From assembly GCF_008843145.1 (NCBI RefSeq), contig NZ_CP030265.1, positions 2,156,001 through 2,220,000 of the forward strand: a stretch of 64,000 bases of DNA, written 5' to 3'. A model generated the notes under the pieces. It ran no database searches, had not been told where the DNA came from, and worked only from the letters and a program-made list of their open reading frames with translations. This stretch comes from Skermanella pratensis. Lineage in GTDB: Bacteria > Pseudomonadota > Alphaproteobacteria > Azospirillales > Azospirillaceae. Positions 40,381 through 49,987 of this stretch are shown piece by piece (position 1 is the first letter of the stretch; each line of letters begins with the position of its first letter). Made by a program: the position numbers and the translations under genes.

Positions 40381-42102
40381 ATGCCCGACCGCACGTCCGT
40401 CGAAGTCAGTGCCGAATACGAGATGCACATGCTCCAGGACGGGGCGTGGCAGCCTGCGGTCGAGTCTCCGTCCGCCGCGACGCTGCTGAAGGCGGCGGAG
40501 AAGGTGCTGGCGCTGCGCGGACTGGATGGGGTCCGGGTGGTGCGCGCCACCCGCTTCGCCGGGTTCGACCATTCCGACCGCACGATCCTGCTGAAATGGG
40601 TGGCGCCCGGCCGGACCGACCCCGATCCCGTCGGCATGCCGACGTTGGGCGGTCGCACGCCCTGCCGCACCCGGCAGGACTTCCATCGGGAGCAGACCCG
40701 CGACGATATCCGCGTCCTGCTCGCCCGCTTCCTGGAACCGCGCCGGCTGACCCCGCTGGAGCTGATCCATTCCGTCAGGAACACCACCGAGCTGGCTTCC
40801 GGCAAGGGCATGGTGGAGGGGGCGATCCAGCGCGCGGCAATGGCCCAGGTCCAGGGTGCGAAGGACGCGTCCAAGGCCGGCAAGGCGCGCTACATCGAAC
40901 TGATCGACGCGGTCCACAAGGCGATCGAGGCGTTGCACGCCGACGACCGCAAGCACTCGATCCCCCAGATCGAGGCGGGCAAGTTCCTCGCGGTGGTCTG
41001 GGAGATCGAGAGCCGCTATCCCGACGGCGAGGACTTCTCCTACCATTGCCTGCGCGCCCTGACCCGTTACCTGACTGGGGCGGGGAGCTGGGGGGAGAAG
41101 CTGTCGCGCTTGGCCCAGCTGGTCCAGCCCGGCCTGGAGGTCCGGCACTACAAGCTGATCGACATGCTGGCGGCTGAGATCCTCGATGCGCCGCCCAGCC
41201 TGCGCGAACTGCGCGGCGGGCGGCTGCGGCCGGACCAGACGGTGATCCTGCTGGCCGAACTGGATGCCGGCACCTTCGCCTATCCGGACGGCGGACCGCT
41301 GATCGGGCTCGCCCGGCTCAATACCCTGATGATGGCGAACCTGCTGCCCCGCTGCCGCTCGGTGCTGCGCCGGCGGCTTCTGGTCGAGTTGTCCGGACGG
41401 TCGGCCCTGCGGCCCGAGGAAGGCCTGTTCCAGGAGATCGAGGCGGTCAGCGCGCTCGGCCGCTGGCTGTCCGAGGTCAACGCCCGGTTCGGCGCCGACG
41501 AGGAGATCCGGGCGACCCTTGAGCAGCGGATCGGCTCCGTCCTTACGGAGGCGCGGGTCGCCACGGAGCTGGAGGGGCTGCGCACCCAGTCCGAGCGGAT
41601 CGACCGGCTCAGCCGCCTGATCCGGATGGTTCCCGGCGAACCGGACAAGGCGAGGCTGCGGCGGCATCTCACCGGCCTGATCGCTGCCGAGCCGCTGCTC
41701 CGCGAGGCGACCGGCGGTCGCAGGACCGCGATCGCGACGGTGGAGGTCCTGGTCGAACTCCAGTCCTCGATCCGTCTGGCCGGCCTGGCGGACGACGTGA
41801 CGGCGCCGATCCTGCGCGACCTGGACGGCGCCGCGTTCGACGCCCTCCGCAACGGCGTGATGGGATTGAAGAAGCCGCTGGCGGAGCGGATCGCCGTGCT
41901 CCTGAAGGTCTGCGGGCAGGTCAGCTTTCCCGAGGGGCGCGCCCGCACCTTCGTCGCCGAAACGCTGGATCGCGCCATAAAGAGCCCCGACTTCCAGATG
42001 ACCTGGGCCAAGCGCTTCGGCAGCGAAGCGGAACGGAAGCAGGGCATGGCCAGGCTCCAGTCGGCGCTCTGGTCGGTCGGGTTCCCCGGCGCCGCGGCCT
42101 GA
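40381..42102 (+). CDS. large hypothetical protein, mostly helical
   Basis: A 573-residue protein without a signal peptide or transmembrane segment. The first about 110 residues are a mixed domain with SVEVSAEYEMHMLQDGAWQP and end near a Pro-rich link; the rest is predicted helical with many Leu/Arg/Glu-rich helices. I recognise no domain or catalytic motif. It stands alone between maoC and serC. The reading frame is robust, with high third-position GC throughout. Confidence 0.8.
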   Translation: MPDRTSVEVSAEYEMHMLQDGAWQPAVESPSAATLLKAAEKVLALRGLDGVRVVRATRFAGFDHSDRTILLKWVAPGRTDPDPVGMPTLGGRTPCRTRQDFHREQTRDDIRVLLARFLEPRRLTPLELIHSVRNTTELASGKGMVEGAIQRAAMAQVQGAKDASKAGKARYIELIDAVHKAIEALHADDRKHSIPQIEAGKFLAVVWEIESRYPDGEDFSYHCLRALTRYLTGAGSWGEKLSRLAQLVQPGLEVRHYKLIDMLAAEILDAPPSLRELRGGRLRPDQTVILLAELDAGTFAYPDGGPLIGLARLNTLMMANLLPRCRSVLRRRLLVELSGRSALRPEEGLFQEIEAVSALGRWLSEVNARFGADEEIRATLEQRIGSVLTEARVATELEGLRTQSERIDRLSRLIRMVPGEPDKARLRRHLTGLIAAEPLLREATGGRRTAIATVEVLVELQSSIRLAGLADDVTAPILRDLDGAAFDALRNGVMGLKKPLAERIAVLLKVCGQVSFPEGRARTFVAETLDRAIKSPDFQMTWAKRFGSEAERKQGMARLQSALWSVGFPGAAA

Positions 42103-42268
42103 GCCGCCGCGATCCGGAAGGGATGCTTCCTTGCTAATTATCTTGTGCCGTCATGCCGCGGACGCGGAACGGAATTGCGCCGTTGATTTGGCAAAGGTCG
42201 GTAACTAGTATCCGCGCCGGGCCACAACCCCCCAACGGGTTGCAACTATTCTGCAAGGAATAGCCTCC

Positions 42269-43432
42269 ATGAAGCCGACTGCGCGGCCAAAGAATACCCA
42301 TTTTTCCTCCGGTCCCTGTGCGAAGCGTCCGGGCTGGACGCTGGAGGCGCTCTCCGACGCGCTGCTCGGCCGGTCCCACCGCTCCAAGCCCGGCAAGGCC
42401 AAGCTCGCGGAGGTGATCGAGCTCAGCCGGTCGATCCTCGGCATTCCCGCCGACTATCGCATCGGCATCGTCCCGGCCTCCGACACCGGCGCCGTCGAGA
42501 TGGCGATGTGGTCGCTGCTGGGCGCCCGTCCGGTGGACATGCTGGCGTGGGAAAGCTTCGGCAAGGACTGGGTGACCGACGTGGTCAAACAGCTGAAGCT
42601 TGCCGATACCCGGACGCTCCAGGCCGATTACGGGTCGCTGCCCGACCTGTCCCAGGTCGATTTCAGCCATGACGTGGTGTTCACCTGGAACGGTACCACG
42701 TCAGGCGTGCGCGTCCCCGGCGGCGACTGGATCCCGGCCGACCGCGAGGGTTTGGCGATCTGCGACGCGACCTCGGCCTCCTTCGCGATGGACCTGCCCT
42801 GGGACAAGCTGGACGTGGTCACCTGGTCCTGGCAGAAGGTGCTGGGCGGCGAGGCGCAGCACGGCATGCTGGTGCTGAGCCCGCGCGCCGTGGCCCGGCT
42901 GGAGAGCTACAAGCCGTCCTGGCCGATGCCCAAGATCTTCCGCATGACCAAGGACGGCAAGCTCAACGAAGGCATCTTCAAGGGCGAGACGATCAACACG
43001 CCGTCCATGCTGGCGGTGGAGGACGCGATCGACGGCCTGAAATGGGCCCGGTCGGTCGGCGGCCTTCCCGGATTGATCGAACGTTCCGAAGGCAACCTGC
43101 GGGCGCTGGCCGACTGGGTCGCCCGGACGCCCTGGATCGATTTCCTGGCGGTCGATCCGTCGATCCGCTCCTGCACCTCGATCTGCCTGAAGATCGTCGA
43201 TCCGGAGATCACCGCCCTGGATGCCGCCGCCCAGGCGGACGTCGCCAAGAAGGTGGCGGCCCTGCTGGAGAAGGAGGGCGTCGCCCTGGATGCCGCCTCA
43301 TACCGCGACGCGCCTCCCGGCCTGCGGATCTGGGGCGGCGCCACGATCGACCGGAGCGACATCGAAGCCCTGATCCCCTGGATCGAGTGGGCTTACGAGA
43401 CCGTGAAGTCGGAAACCGTCAAGGCCGGCTGA
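42269..43432 (+). CDS. serC: phosphoserine aminotransferase
   Basis: A 387-residue PLP enzyme converting 3-phosphohydroxypyruvate to phosphoserine. It is of the long alphaproteobacterial type, with [17 protein letters not shown] at the start and the PLP lysine in [15 protein letters not shown]. It precedes serA by 20 bases in a serine synthesis operon. Confidence 0.96.
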   Translation: MKPTARPKNTHFSSGPCAKRPGWTLEALSDALLGRSHRSKPGKAKLAEVIELSRSILGIPADYRIGIVPASDTGAVEMAMWSLLGARPVDMLAWESFGKDWVTDVVKQLKLADTRTLQADYGSLPDLSQVDFSHDVVFTWNGTTSGVRVPGGDWIPADREGLAICDATSASFAMDLPWDKLDVVTWSWQKVLGGEAQHGMLVLSPRAVARLESYKPSWPMPKIFRMTKDGKLNEGIFKGETINTPSMLAVEDAIDGLKWARSVGGLPGLIERSEGNLRALADWVARTPWIDFLAVDPSIRSCTSICLKIVDPEITALDAAAQADVAKKVAALLEKEGVALDAASYRDAPPGLRIWGGATIDRSDIEALIPWIEWAYETVKSETVKAG

Positions 43433-43452
43433 CCCGGAAGGAAGATACCAGA

Positions 43453-45030
43453 ATGCCCAAGGTCCTTATTTCGGACAGCCTGAGCCCGCGCGCGGTCGAT
43501 ATCTTCCGCGAGCGCGGCGTCGAGGTAGACGTCAAGACCGGCCTGAAGCCCGACGAGCTGAAGGAGATCATCGGCGGCTACGACGGCCTCGCGATCCGCT
43601 CCGCCACCAAGGTGACCAAGGACATCCTGTCCGCCGCGGCCAGCCTGAAGGTGGTCGGCCGAGCGGGCATCGGGGTGGACAACGTGGACATCCCGGCCGC
43701 GACGGCGCGCGGCGTCGTCGTGATGAACACGCCGTTCGGCAACTCGATCACCACGGCCGAGCACGCCGTCGCCATGATGTTCGCGCTCGCCCGTGAAATA
43801 CCGGCGGCCAATACCTCGACCCACGCCGGCAAGTGGGAGAAGAACCGCTTCATGGGCGTCGAGCTGACGGCCAAGGTGCTGGGCGTGGTCGGCTGCGGCA
43901 ACATCGGTTCGATCGTCGCCGACCGGGCGCTGGGGCTGAAGATGCGCGTCGTCGCCTACGACCCGTTCCTCAGCCACGAGCGGGCGGTCGACCTGGGCGT
44001 GGAGAAGGTCGAGCTGGACGATCTGCTGGCCCGGGCCGACTTCATCACCCTGCACACGCCACTGACCGACGGCACCCGCAACCTGCTCAACGCCGAGTCG
44101 CTGGCCAAGTGCCGGAAGGGCGTCCGGATCATCAACTGCGCGCGCGGCGGCCTGATCGTCGAGGAGGACCTGAAGGCGGCGATCGAGAGCGGCCACGTGG
44201 CGGGCGCCGCCCTCGACGTGTTCGCGGCGGAGCCGGCGAAGGAGAACCCGCTGTTCGGCATGGAGCGGGTGATCTGCACGCCGCACCTTGGCGCCAGCAC
44301 CACCGAGGCGCAGGAGAACGTGGCGCTCCAGGTGGCGGAGCAGATGGCGGACTATCTCGTCTCCGGCGCCGTGGTCAACGCGCTGAACATGCCGTCCGTC
44401 TCGGCGGAGGACGCGCCCAAGCTGCGGCCCTACATGCAGCTCGCCGAACAGCTCGGCAGCTTCGCCGGGCAGATCACCGAGAGCGGCCTGAAGGGCGTCA
44501 CGGTCGAGTACGAGGGGCACGTCGCCGAGCTGAACACCCGGCCGCTGACCGCCCTCGTCCTGATGGGCCTGCTGAAGCCGCTGCTGGACAGCGTCAACAT
44601 GGTCAACGCCCCGGTGATCGCGCGCGAACGCGACATCGAGATCGCGGAGACCAAACGCGAGCGGGCCAGCGACTACCAGACCCTGATGCGCGTGATCGTC
44701 CATACCGAGCAGCGCAGCCGGTCCCTGACCGGCACCCTGTTCGGCGGCGAGAAGCCCCGGATCGTCGGAATCGAGGAAGTGCCGATCGAGGCCGAGGTGT
44801 CCAGCCACATGCTGTTCATCCGCAACGAGGACAAGCCCGGCTTCATCGGCCATCTCGGTACGACGCTGGGGAGCGCCGGAGTGAACGTCGCGACCTTCCA
44901 CTTGGGCCGGACGGCACCCGGGGAGAACGCGATCGCCCTGGTGTCGGTCGACCAGCAGATCAGCGACGAGCTTCTGCACAGGATCGGCACCCTGCCGAGC
45001 GTGGTCAGGGCCAAGGCGCTGAGCTTCTGA
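43453..45030 (+). CDS. serA: D-3-phosphoglycerate dehydrogenase
   Basis: A 525-residue long-form enzyme with a catalytic domain, a Rossmann NAD site (VLGVVGCGNIGSIVADRA), the catalytic Arg in NCARGGLI and His in TPHLGAST, an intervening domain, and a C-terminal ACT domain (HMLFIRNEDKPGFIGHLGTT) for serine feedback. It catalyses the first step of serine synthesis. It is followed by a REP-like element. Confidence 0.97.
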   Translation: MPKVLISDSLSPRAVDIFRERGVEVDVKTGLKPDELKEIIGGYDGLAIRSATKVTKDILSAAASLKVVGRAGIGVDNVDIPAATARGVVVMNTPFGNSITTAEHAVAMMFALAREIPAANTSTHAGKWEKNRFMGVELTAKVLGVVGCGNIGSIVADRALGLKMRVVAYDPFLSHERAVDLGVEKVELDDLLARADFITLHTPLTDGTRNLLNAESLAKCRKGVRIINCARGGLIVEEDLKAAIESGHVAGAALDVFAAEPAKENPLFGMERVICTPHLGASTTEAQENVALQVAEQMADYLVSGAVVNALNMPSVSAEDAPKLRPYMQLAEQLGSFAGQITESGLKGVTVEYEGHVAELNTRPLTALVLMGLLKPLLDSVNMVNAPVIARERDIEIAETKRERASDYQTLMRVIVHTEQRSRSLTGTLFGGEKPRIVGIEEVPIEAEVSSHMLFIRNEDKPGFIGHLGTTLGSAGVNVATFHLGRTAPGENAIALVSVDQQISDELLHRIGTLPSVVRAKALSF

Positions 45031-45046
45031 GGTCGGTACATGCAAT

Positions 45047-45144
45047 CGTAGGTCGGCCTTCGCCGTCAGGCGAACGCCGACACCATGCGCCGACGCTCCC
45101 TCCGTGATGTCGGCGTCGGCCCTGCGGGCCAAGGCCGACCTACG
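45047..45144. repeat. REP-like doublet element, copy 1
   Basis: Two half units face each other: 45047-45081 (CGTAGGTCGGCCTTCGCC... a hairpin) and 45109-45144 (ending AAGGCCGACCTACG). The outer 14 bp are perfect inverted repeats. The left unit is identical to 56438-56473 except in the small loop. It sits between serA and the alcohol dehydrogenase gene and could form paired hairpins. Confidence 0.85.
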
Positions 45145-45165
45145 AAATTCCGGCGTACTGGACCA

Positions 45166-46293
45166 TCAGAACATCACGAGCTGGCGCACTGCGGCGCCGT
45201 CCGCCAGCTTGTCGAACGCCTCGTTGATCTCGTCCAGCCCGATGCGCTCGCTCATCAGGGCGTCCACCGGCAGCTTGCCCTTCTTGAACATCCGGATGTA
45301 GCGGGGAATGTCGCGCTTGGGCACGCCGCCGCCCAGGTAGCTGCCCTTCAGCGTCCGCTCCTCCGCGACCAGGGAGACCGCCGGGATCGACATCATCTTG
45401 GCGGGGTTGGCGAGGCCGGAGGACACCGTGGTGCCGCCGCGGCGGGTGATCCGGTAAGCCATCTCCAGAGCCGGGGCGGAACCCGCCATCTCGAACGCGT
45501 AGTCCACCCCGCCGCCGGTCGCCTGTTTGATCCGGGCCTCCACGTCGGGCGTCCCGGCGTTGAAGACGTCGGTCGCACCCAATGGCCGGGCAAGGTCCAG
45601 CTTGCGGTCGATCATGTCGATGGCGATGATCCGGTCGGCGCCGGCCATGATGCAGCCCAGCATGGCGTTCAGCCCGACGCCGCCCAGCCCGATCACCGCG
45701 ACGCTGGCGCCGGCAAAGACCTTGGCCGTATTGACCACCGCGCCGACGCCGGTCAGCACGGCGCAGCCGAACAGCGCCGCCTCGTCGAACGGGATGGTGT
45801 CGTCGATCTTCACGGCGGACCGGGCGGAGACCACGGCGAACTCGGCGAAGGCCGAAACTCCGACATGGTGGTGGACCGGCTGGCCCTGCGGACCGGTGAT
45901 CCGCATGCCGCCGCCCAGCAGCGTGCCGGCGCCGTTGGCCGCGGCGCCCGGCTCGCACAGGGCGGGCCGCCCCTCGGAGCAGGGACCGCACAGCCCGCAG
46001 CTGGGCACGAAGACCAGGGCGACATGGTCGCCCGGCTGGAACTCCGTCACCCCGTCGCCGATCTCCTCGACGATGCCGGCCGCCTCGTGCCCCAGCGCCA
46101 TGGGCATCGGCCGGGGCCGGTCGCCGTTGATGACGGAAAGGTCGGAATGGCACAGGCCGGCGGCCTTGATCCGGACCAGCATCTCGCCGCGGCCGGGAGG
46201 CGCCAGCTCGATCTCCTCGATGTGCAGCGGCTTGCTGTCCGCATAGGGCCTGGGAAGCCCGATCTCGTGCAGTACGGCGGCTTTCGCCTTCAT
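45166..46293 (-). CDS. zinc-dependent alcohol dehydrogenase (MDR family)
   Basis: A 375-residue cytosolic enzyme. The catalytic zinc region is GLCHSDL with GHEAAG following; the structural zinc cysteines are in CGLCGPCSEGRPALC; the NAD site is VAVIGLGGVGLNAML. It resembles class III-like long-chain alcohol dehydrogenases acting on alcohols or aldehydes. The start at 46293 has GGGGGAAG just upstream; a 20-codon extension was rejected. It follows a hydrolase gene on the same strand. Confidence 0.92.
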   Translation of the reverse strand: MKAKAAVLHEIGLPRPYADSKPLHIEEIELAPPGRGEMLVRIKAAGLCHSDLSVINGDRPRPMPMALGHEAAGIVEEIGDGVTEFQPGDHVALVFVPSCGLCGPCSEGRPALCEPGAAANGAGTLLGGGMRITGPQGQPVHHHVGVSAFAEFAVVSARSAVKIDDTIPFDEAALFGCAVLTGVGAVVNTAKVFAGASVAVIGLGGVGLNAMLGCIMAGADRIIAIDMIDRKLDLARPLGATDVFNAGTPDVEARIKQATGGGVDYAFEMAGSAPALEMAYRITRRGGTTVSSGLANPAKMMSIPAVSLVAEERTLKGSYLGGGVPKRDIPRYIRMFKKGKLPVDALMSERIGLDEINEAFDKLADGAAVRQLVMF

Positions 46294-46364
46294 CGCTTCC
46301 CCCTCGGGTATTGGTCTCCCTCCGTCATGAATAGCGCATTCCGCCGGCCGCACGGGCTGATAAT

Positions 46365-47567
46365 TCAGGGCATCCGGCGAAGCACCGTGTCCAGGGTGGC
46401 GCTGCCGTCCCTGGCCTGCCAGGACCCCGCCAGGGCGCCGTCGGGGCGCAGCCGGAAGCGGAGCTGGTTGAGCGCCGGTTCGTCGAACACCAGTTCGCCG
46501 CCGGCGAAGGACCCCTCCCTGCGCGACGATTCCGCCCGCTCCTGAGCCATCAGGCCGGAGCCCAGCAGGTAGCTGGCGACGACGCGGTCGCCTTCGACCT
46601 GCTCGATGTTCAGCATCACTTCGCGGCCGTTCCGGTAGAACCCGTACCAGGAACCCGTCAGGTCGGTCGCGACCGCCGGCTTCACCGAGGCCAGCGTCGA
46701 CCCGAACCTGGGGGTGCCTCCGGTACTGCCCAGGTCGGCGCTCGGGCGGCGTCCCCAGGAGGTCTCGCAGGTGGTCTCGTCCGCGGGCGTGCGGATCTCT
46801 CCCGCGACGAAGCGGCCGATGCAGCCGGCGAACCGGCGGGCGAACAGCCCGCTCGCGGCGGCGGAATGGCCGATCAGGTCGGCCGGCTGGTCGATGATCA
46901 GGTCGCGCACGGGGCGTTCGCCGCGGATCACCCGCGTCATGTCCCCGCGACCGCCGGGGTCGTAGCCGTCACCGTGGAAGAAGACCATCATCAGCGGCGT
47001 CGTCCCGACCTGGCGCAGCAGGCGGTAAAGCTCCGTCGCGTTGGCCCGCCAGGTGCCGAACGAATCGGTGAAGCTGCCGTAGGCGGCGGGGGCGGTGGCG
47101 ACCACCGCGTCGGCGACGCCGTCCTCGGCGACCGCCGCCAGGGCGGCGAAGGCCCCGAAGCTCTGGCCGGCCAGCCCGATTCGCGCATAGCCCTGGGCGC
47201 GCAGGTCGCGGGCGGCCTTGGCCAGCCGGGCTCCCGTTCCGTTCAGGCTGTCGGCCTGACGCAGCCGGTTGAGCCTGAAGGTGTCCCAGCCCTGTTCGGC
47301 CAGGGCGCGGATATAGGGCGGCGTCGGTGCGCGTGAATCCTCCTCGTGAAGCGACAGGCCATGAGCCCACACGATGGCACCCGCGGCCCGCCCGGGTCCC
47401 AGCGGAGCCTGCTCCGGAACGGCCGGTTCCACCCACATGGCCGGCTTCGCCGCCGGTGCAGCGGCAGCCGCATGCGCGGGCGCCGCCAGCACGGCCGCCA
47501 ACCCGATCGCCAGCCCCGCCAAAACGCCCGTCGAAGCCCGCCCCAGCCGGTCCCGAACCCAATCCAT
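46365..47567 (-). CDS. exported alpha/beta hydrolase
   Basis: A 400-residue protein with signal peptide (cleavage near AHAAA). The nucleophile elbow is GLAGQSFGAFAAL, and an oxyanion-type segment IVWAHGLSLHEED precedes it, similar to dienelactone hydrolases. A C-terminal beta-rich domain (LTGSWYGFYRNGREVMLNIE) may bind a ligand or polymer. The substrate is unknown. It lies 71 bases upstream of the alcohol dehydrogenase gene. Confidence 0.8.
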   Translation of the reverse strand: MDWVRDRLGRASTGVLAGLAIGLAAVLAAPAHAAAAAPAAKPAMWVEPAVPEQAPLGPGRAAGAIVWAHGLSLHEEDSRAPTPPYIRALAEQGWDTFRLNRLRQADSLNGTGARLAKAARDLRAQGYARIGLAGQSFGAFAALAAVAEDGVADAVVATAPAAYGSFTDSFGTWRANATELYRLLRQVGTTPLMMVFFHGDGYDPGGRGDMTRVIRGERPVRDLIIDQPADLIGHSAAASGLFARRFAGCIGRFVAGEIRTPADETTCETSWGRRPSADLGSTGGTPRFGSTLASVKPAVATDLTGSWYGFYRNGREVMLNIEQVEGDRVVASYLLGSGLMAQERAESSRREGSFAGGELVFDEPALNQLRFRLRPDGALAGSWQARDGSATLDTVLRRMP

Positions 47568-47767
47568 CGCCGCAACCCGATTCCCATGGTTAATGCTCGG
47601 ACCCAGGGTCGGGCAGGCGTGGTGAAAAAACGGTTAGTGCCGCAATCGATCGGCGGCCCGAAGCGTCGGCCGGCATCCCGCCGGTTTGTGTTGTCCCGCG
47701 ACCGGCCGGGGCGCTAGGGTCGCTGCCTCAGTTCCAGCCTCTCACCCGCCCCGTCTTCGGAGGCACC

Positions 47768-49987
47768 ATGTCCGAGCCTGCCGCGACAGAAGAAGCTGCC
47801 CGGTCCCGCATGGCCGAGGGACGCCCGTCGGAGGCCGCCGGGATCTACCGCCGCGCCATCGCCGACCGGCCGGACGACTTCACGCTGTACAACAACATGG
47901 CTGCGGCGCTCCGGCGGGCGGGCGACCGGTCAGCGGCGCTGGCGGCGCTGGGACGGGCCGACCGGCTGCTGCCGGGCCACCCGGCCGTGGCGCTCAATCG
48001 CGCGGCGCTCCTCGCTGACCTGCGGCGTCCGGCGGAAGCCCGCGACGTGATCGCCCCCGTGGTCGCCTCCCGCCCCGGCGATGCCCACGCGGCGCTTGTG
48101 CTGGCTGGCGCTTTGGGGGATCTGGGCGACTTTCCCGCCGCCATGGCTACGTACCGGCGCGCGCTCGACCATTCCCCCGACCATGCCGGCCTGCGCCTGA
48201 ACCTGGGCAACCTGCTGAAGCGGACCGGCGACAGGGCGAGCGCGGCGGACTGCTACGGCGCTGTTCTCCGCCGCTGGCCCGATCATACCGGCGCGATGCT
48301 GGCGGCGTCCGCCCTGCTTCGGGAGGACGGGTCGGCGGAGGATGCCGCCGGCCTCTGCCGTGCCGCCCTCGCCCTCTACCCGAACCTGACGGAGGCGCAT
48401 CTGCTGCTCGGCAACCAGGCGCTTTCCGCCGGCCGCGCCGCCGAGGCGGCCTCCCGCTACCGAAGCGCCCTGGCGACCGATCCGGCCCATGGCGGCGCGC
48501 AACTCACCCTCGGCACGGCACTCCAGGAACTGGGCCGCCACGACGAGGCCCGGAAATGCTTCGGCCGCGCCCTGGCGGTCGACCGCCTCGATGCATCCTC
48601 CCGGTTCCGCCGCTGCTTCGCCGAACTGCCGATCATCTACCGCGACATGGGCGAGGTAGACCGCGCCCGGGAAGCCTATGCCAGCCGCCTGGAGGAGCTG
48701 GCCGATCATTACGCCGCCGCCCCGGCGGCCGAACGCGCGGCTGCCGCGGCGGCGGTGGGCGGCAGCCAACCCTTCTACCTGGCCTACCAGGGGCGCTGCG
48801 ACCTGATGCTCCAGACCGTCTACGGCGACCTGGTTTCCGTCCTGATGGCCGCTGGCTACCCGGAGTTCTCCCAGCCGCTGGCTCCCCGGCGCCGGAATGG
48901 CGGACCCCTCAGGATCGGGTTCGTCGCCGGCCATATCGGCCGGCATTCGGCGGTGAACGTCTCGCTGCGCGGCTGGGCGGACGCGTTCGACCCCGCGCGG
49001 GTCGCCCTGTTCTGCTATCACACCGGCCCCGCGTCGGACGACGAGACCACCCGGTTCGAATCGCTTTCGCAGGTTTTCCGCCGAGGACCGGGCAGGGTGG
49101 AGGACTGGGCCGAAGCCATCCGGCGCGACGACCTGGACGCCCTGGTCTTCGGCGATGTCGGCATGGACCCGATGGCGGCACGCCTCGCCGCCCTCCGCCT
49201 GGCACCCGTCCAGGCCATGTCCACCGGCCACCCCGTGACGACGGGCCTGCCGACCATGGACCTGTATCTCAGCTCGGCCCTGATGGAGCCGGCGGGCGCG
49301 CAGGCCCATTATCGCGAGACGCTGGTGCCCCTGCCGAACCTGGGCTACGCGTACCGCCCGCTCGACCCGCCGGCGGTGCCGCTGACCCGGAGCGAACTTG
49401 GATTGCCCGACGGCGCGCCGGTCTTCTGGTGCTGCCAGTCGCTCTTCAAATACCTGCCGTGCGACGACGACCTGTTCGCCCGGATCGCGGCGCGCCTGCC
49501 GGACGCGCTGTTCCTCTTCATCGACTACATGCCGGCGCCGCGCGTCGCGCTCATTTTCCGCCGGCGCCTCGCGGCCGCCTTCGCGCGGGCCGGGCTGGAC
49601 GCCGACCGCCATTGCCGCTTCCTGCCCCAGATGGACCATGCCCGCTTCCACGCCGTGGCAGGGCTGACCGACGTGTTCCTCGACAACCCGTCCTGGTCCG
49701 GACACAACACGGCGCTGGAGGCCTTGCCCCACGGCCTGCCCATCGTCACGCTCCCCGGCGTGCTGATGCGCCAGCGCCATTCCGCGGCGATCCTGGAGAT
49801 GATCGGCATCCGGGAGACGATCGCCTCGTGCCGCGACGGCTATGTCGAGATCGCGGTCCGCCTGGGAAGCGACCGGCGCCTTCGCGCCGACCTGCGCCAC
49901 GCGGTGCGCCGCGCCGCGCCCAAGGCGTTCCACGACTCCGGCGCCGTGCGCGCGCTGGAGTCGGTGCTGGAACGGGGTTCAGCGTAG
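47768..49987 (+). CDS. TPR protein with O-GlcNAc transferase-like (SPY/OGT) C-terminal domain
   Basis: A 739-residue cytosolic protein. About nine TPR repeats fill roughly residues 1-300 (units like SEAAGIYRRAIADRPDDFTLYNNMAAAL and RASAADCYGAVLRRWPDHTGAM). The C-terminal half has the GT41-type glycosyltransferase fold with IGFVAGHIGRHSAVN, MSTGHPVTTGL, FLPQMDHARFHAVAG and DNPSWSGHNTALEALPHGLP. Relatives glycosylate proteins; flagellin or other bacterial targets are possible. Its 3' end overlaps the tonB 3' end by nine bases in convergent orientation. Confidence 0.88.
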   Translation: MSEPAATEEAARSRMAEGRPSEAAGIYRRAIADRPDDFTLYNNMAAALRRAGDRSAALAALGRADRLLPGHPAVALNRAALLADLRRPAEARDVIAPVVASRPGDAHAALVLAGALGDLGDFPAAMATYRRALDHSPDHAGLRLNLGNLLKRTGDRASAADCYGAVLRRWPDHTGAMLAASALLREDGSAEDAAGLCRAALALYPNLTEAHLLLGNQALSAGRAAEAASRYRSALATDPAHGGAQLTLGTALQELGRHDEARKCFGRALAVDRLDASSRFRRCFAELPIIYRDMGEVDRAREAYASRLEELADHYAAAPAAERAAAAAAVGGSQPFYLAYQGRCDLMLQTVYGDLVSVLMAAGYPEFSQPLAPRRRNGGPLRIGFVAGHIGRHSAVNVSLRGWADAFDPARVALFCYHTGPASDDETTRFESLSQVFRRGPGRVEDWAEAIRRDDLDALVFGDVGMDPMAARLAALRLAPVQAMSTGHPVTTGLPTMDLYLSSALMEPAGAQAHYRETLVPLPNLGYAYRPLDPPAVPLTRSELGLPDGAPVFWCCQSLFKYLPCDDDLFARIAARLPDALFLFIDYMPAPRVALIFRRRLAAAFARAGLDADRHCRFLPQMDHARFHAVAGLTDVFLDNPSWSGHNTALEALPHGLPIVTLPGVLMRQRHSAAILEMIGIRETIASCRDGYVEIAVRLGSDRRLRADLRHAVRRAAPKAFHDSGAVRALESVLERGSA

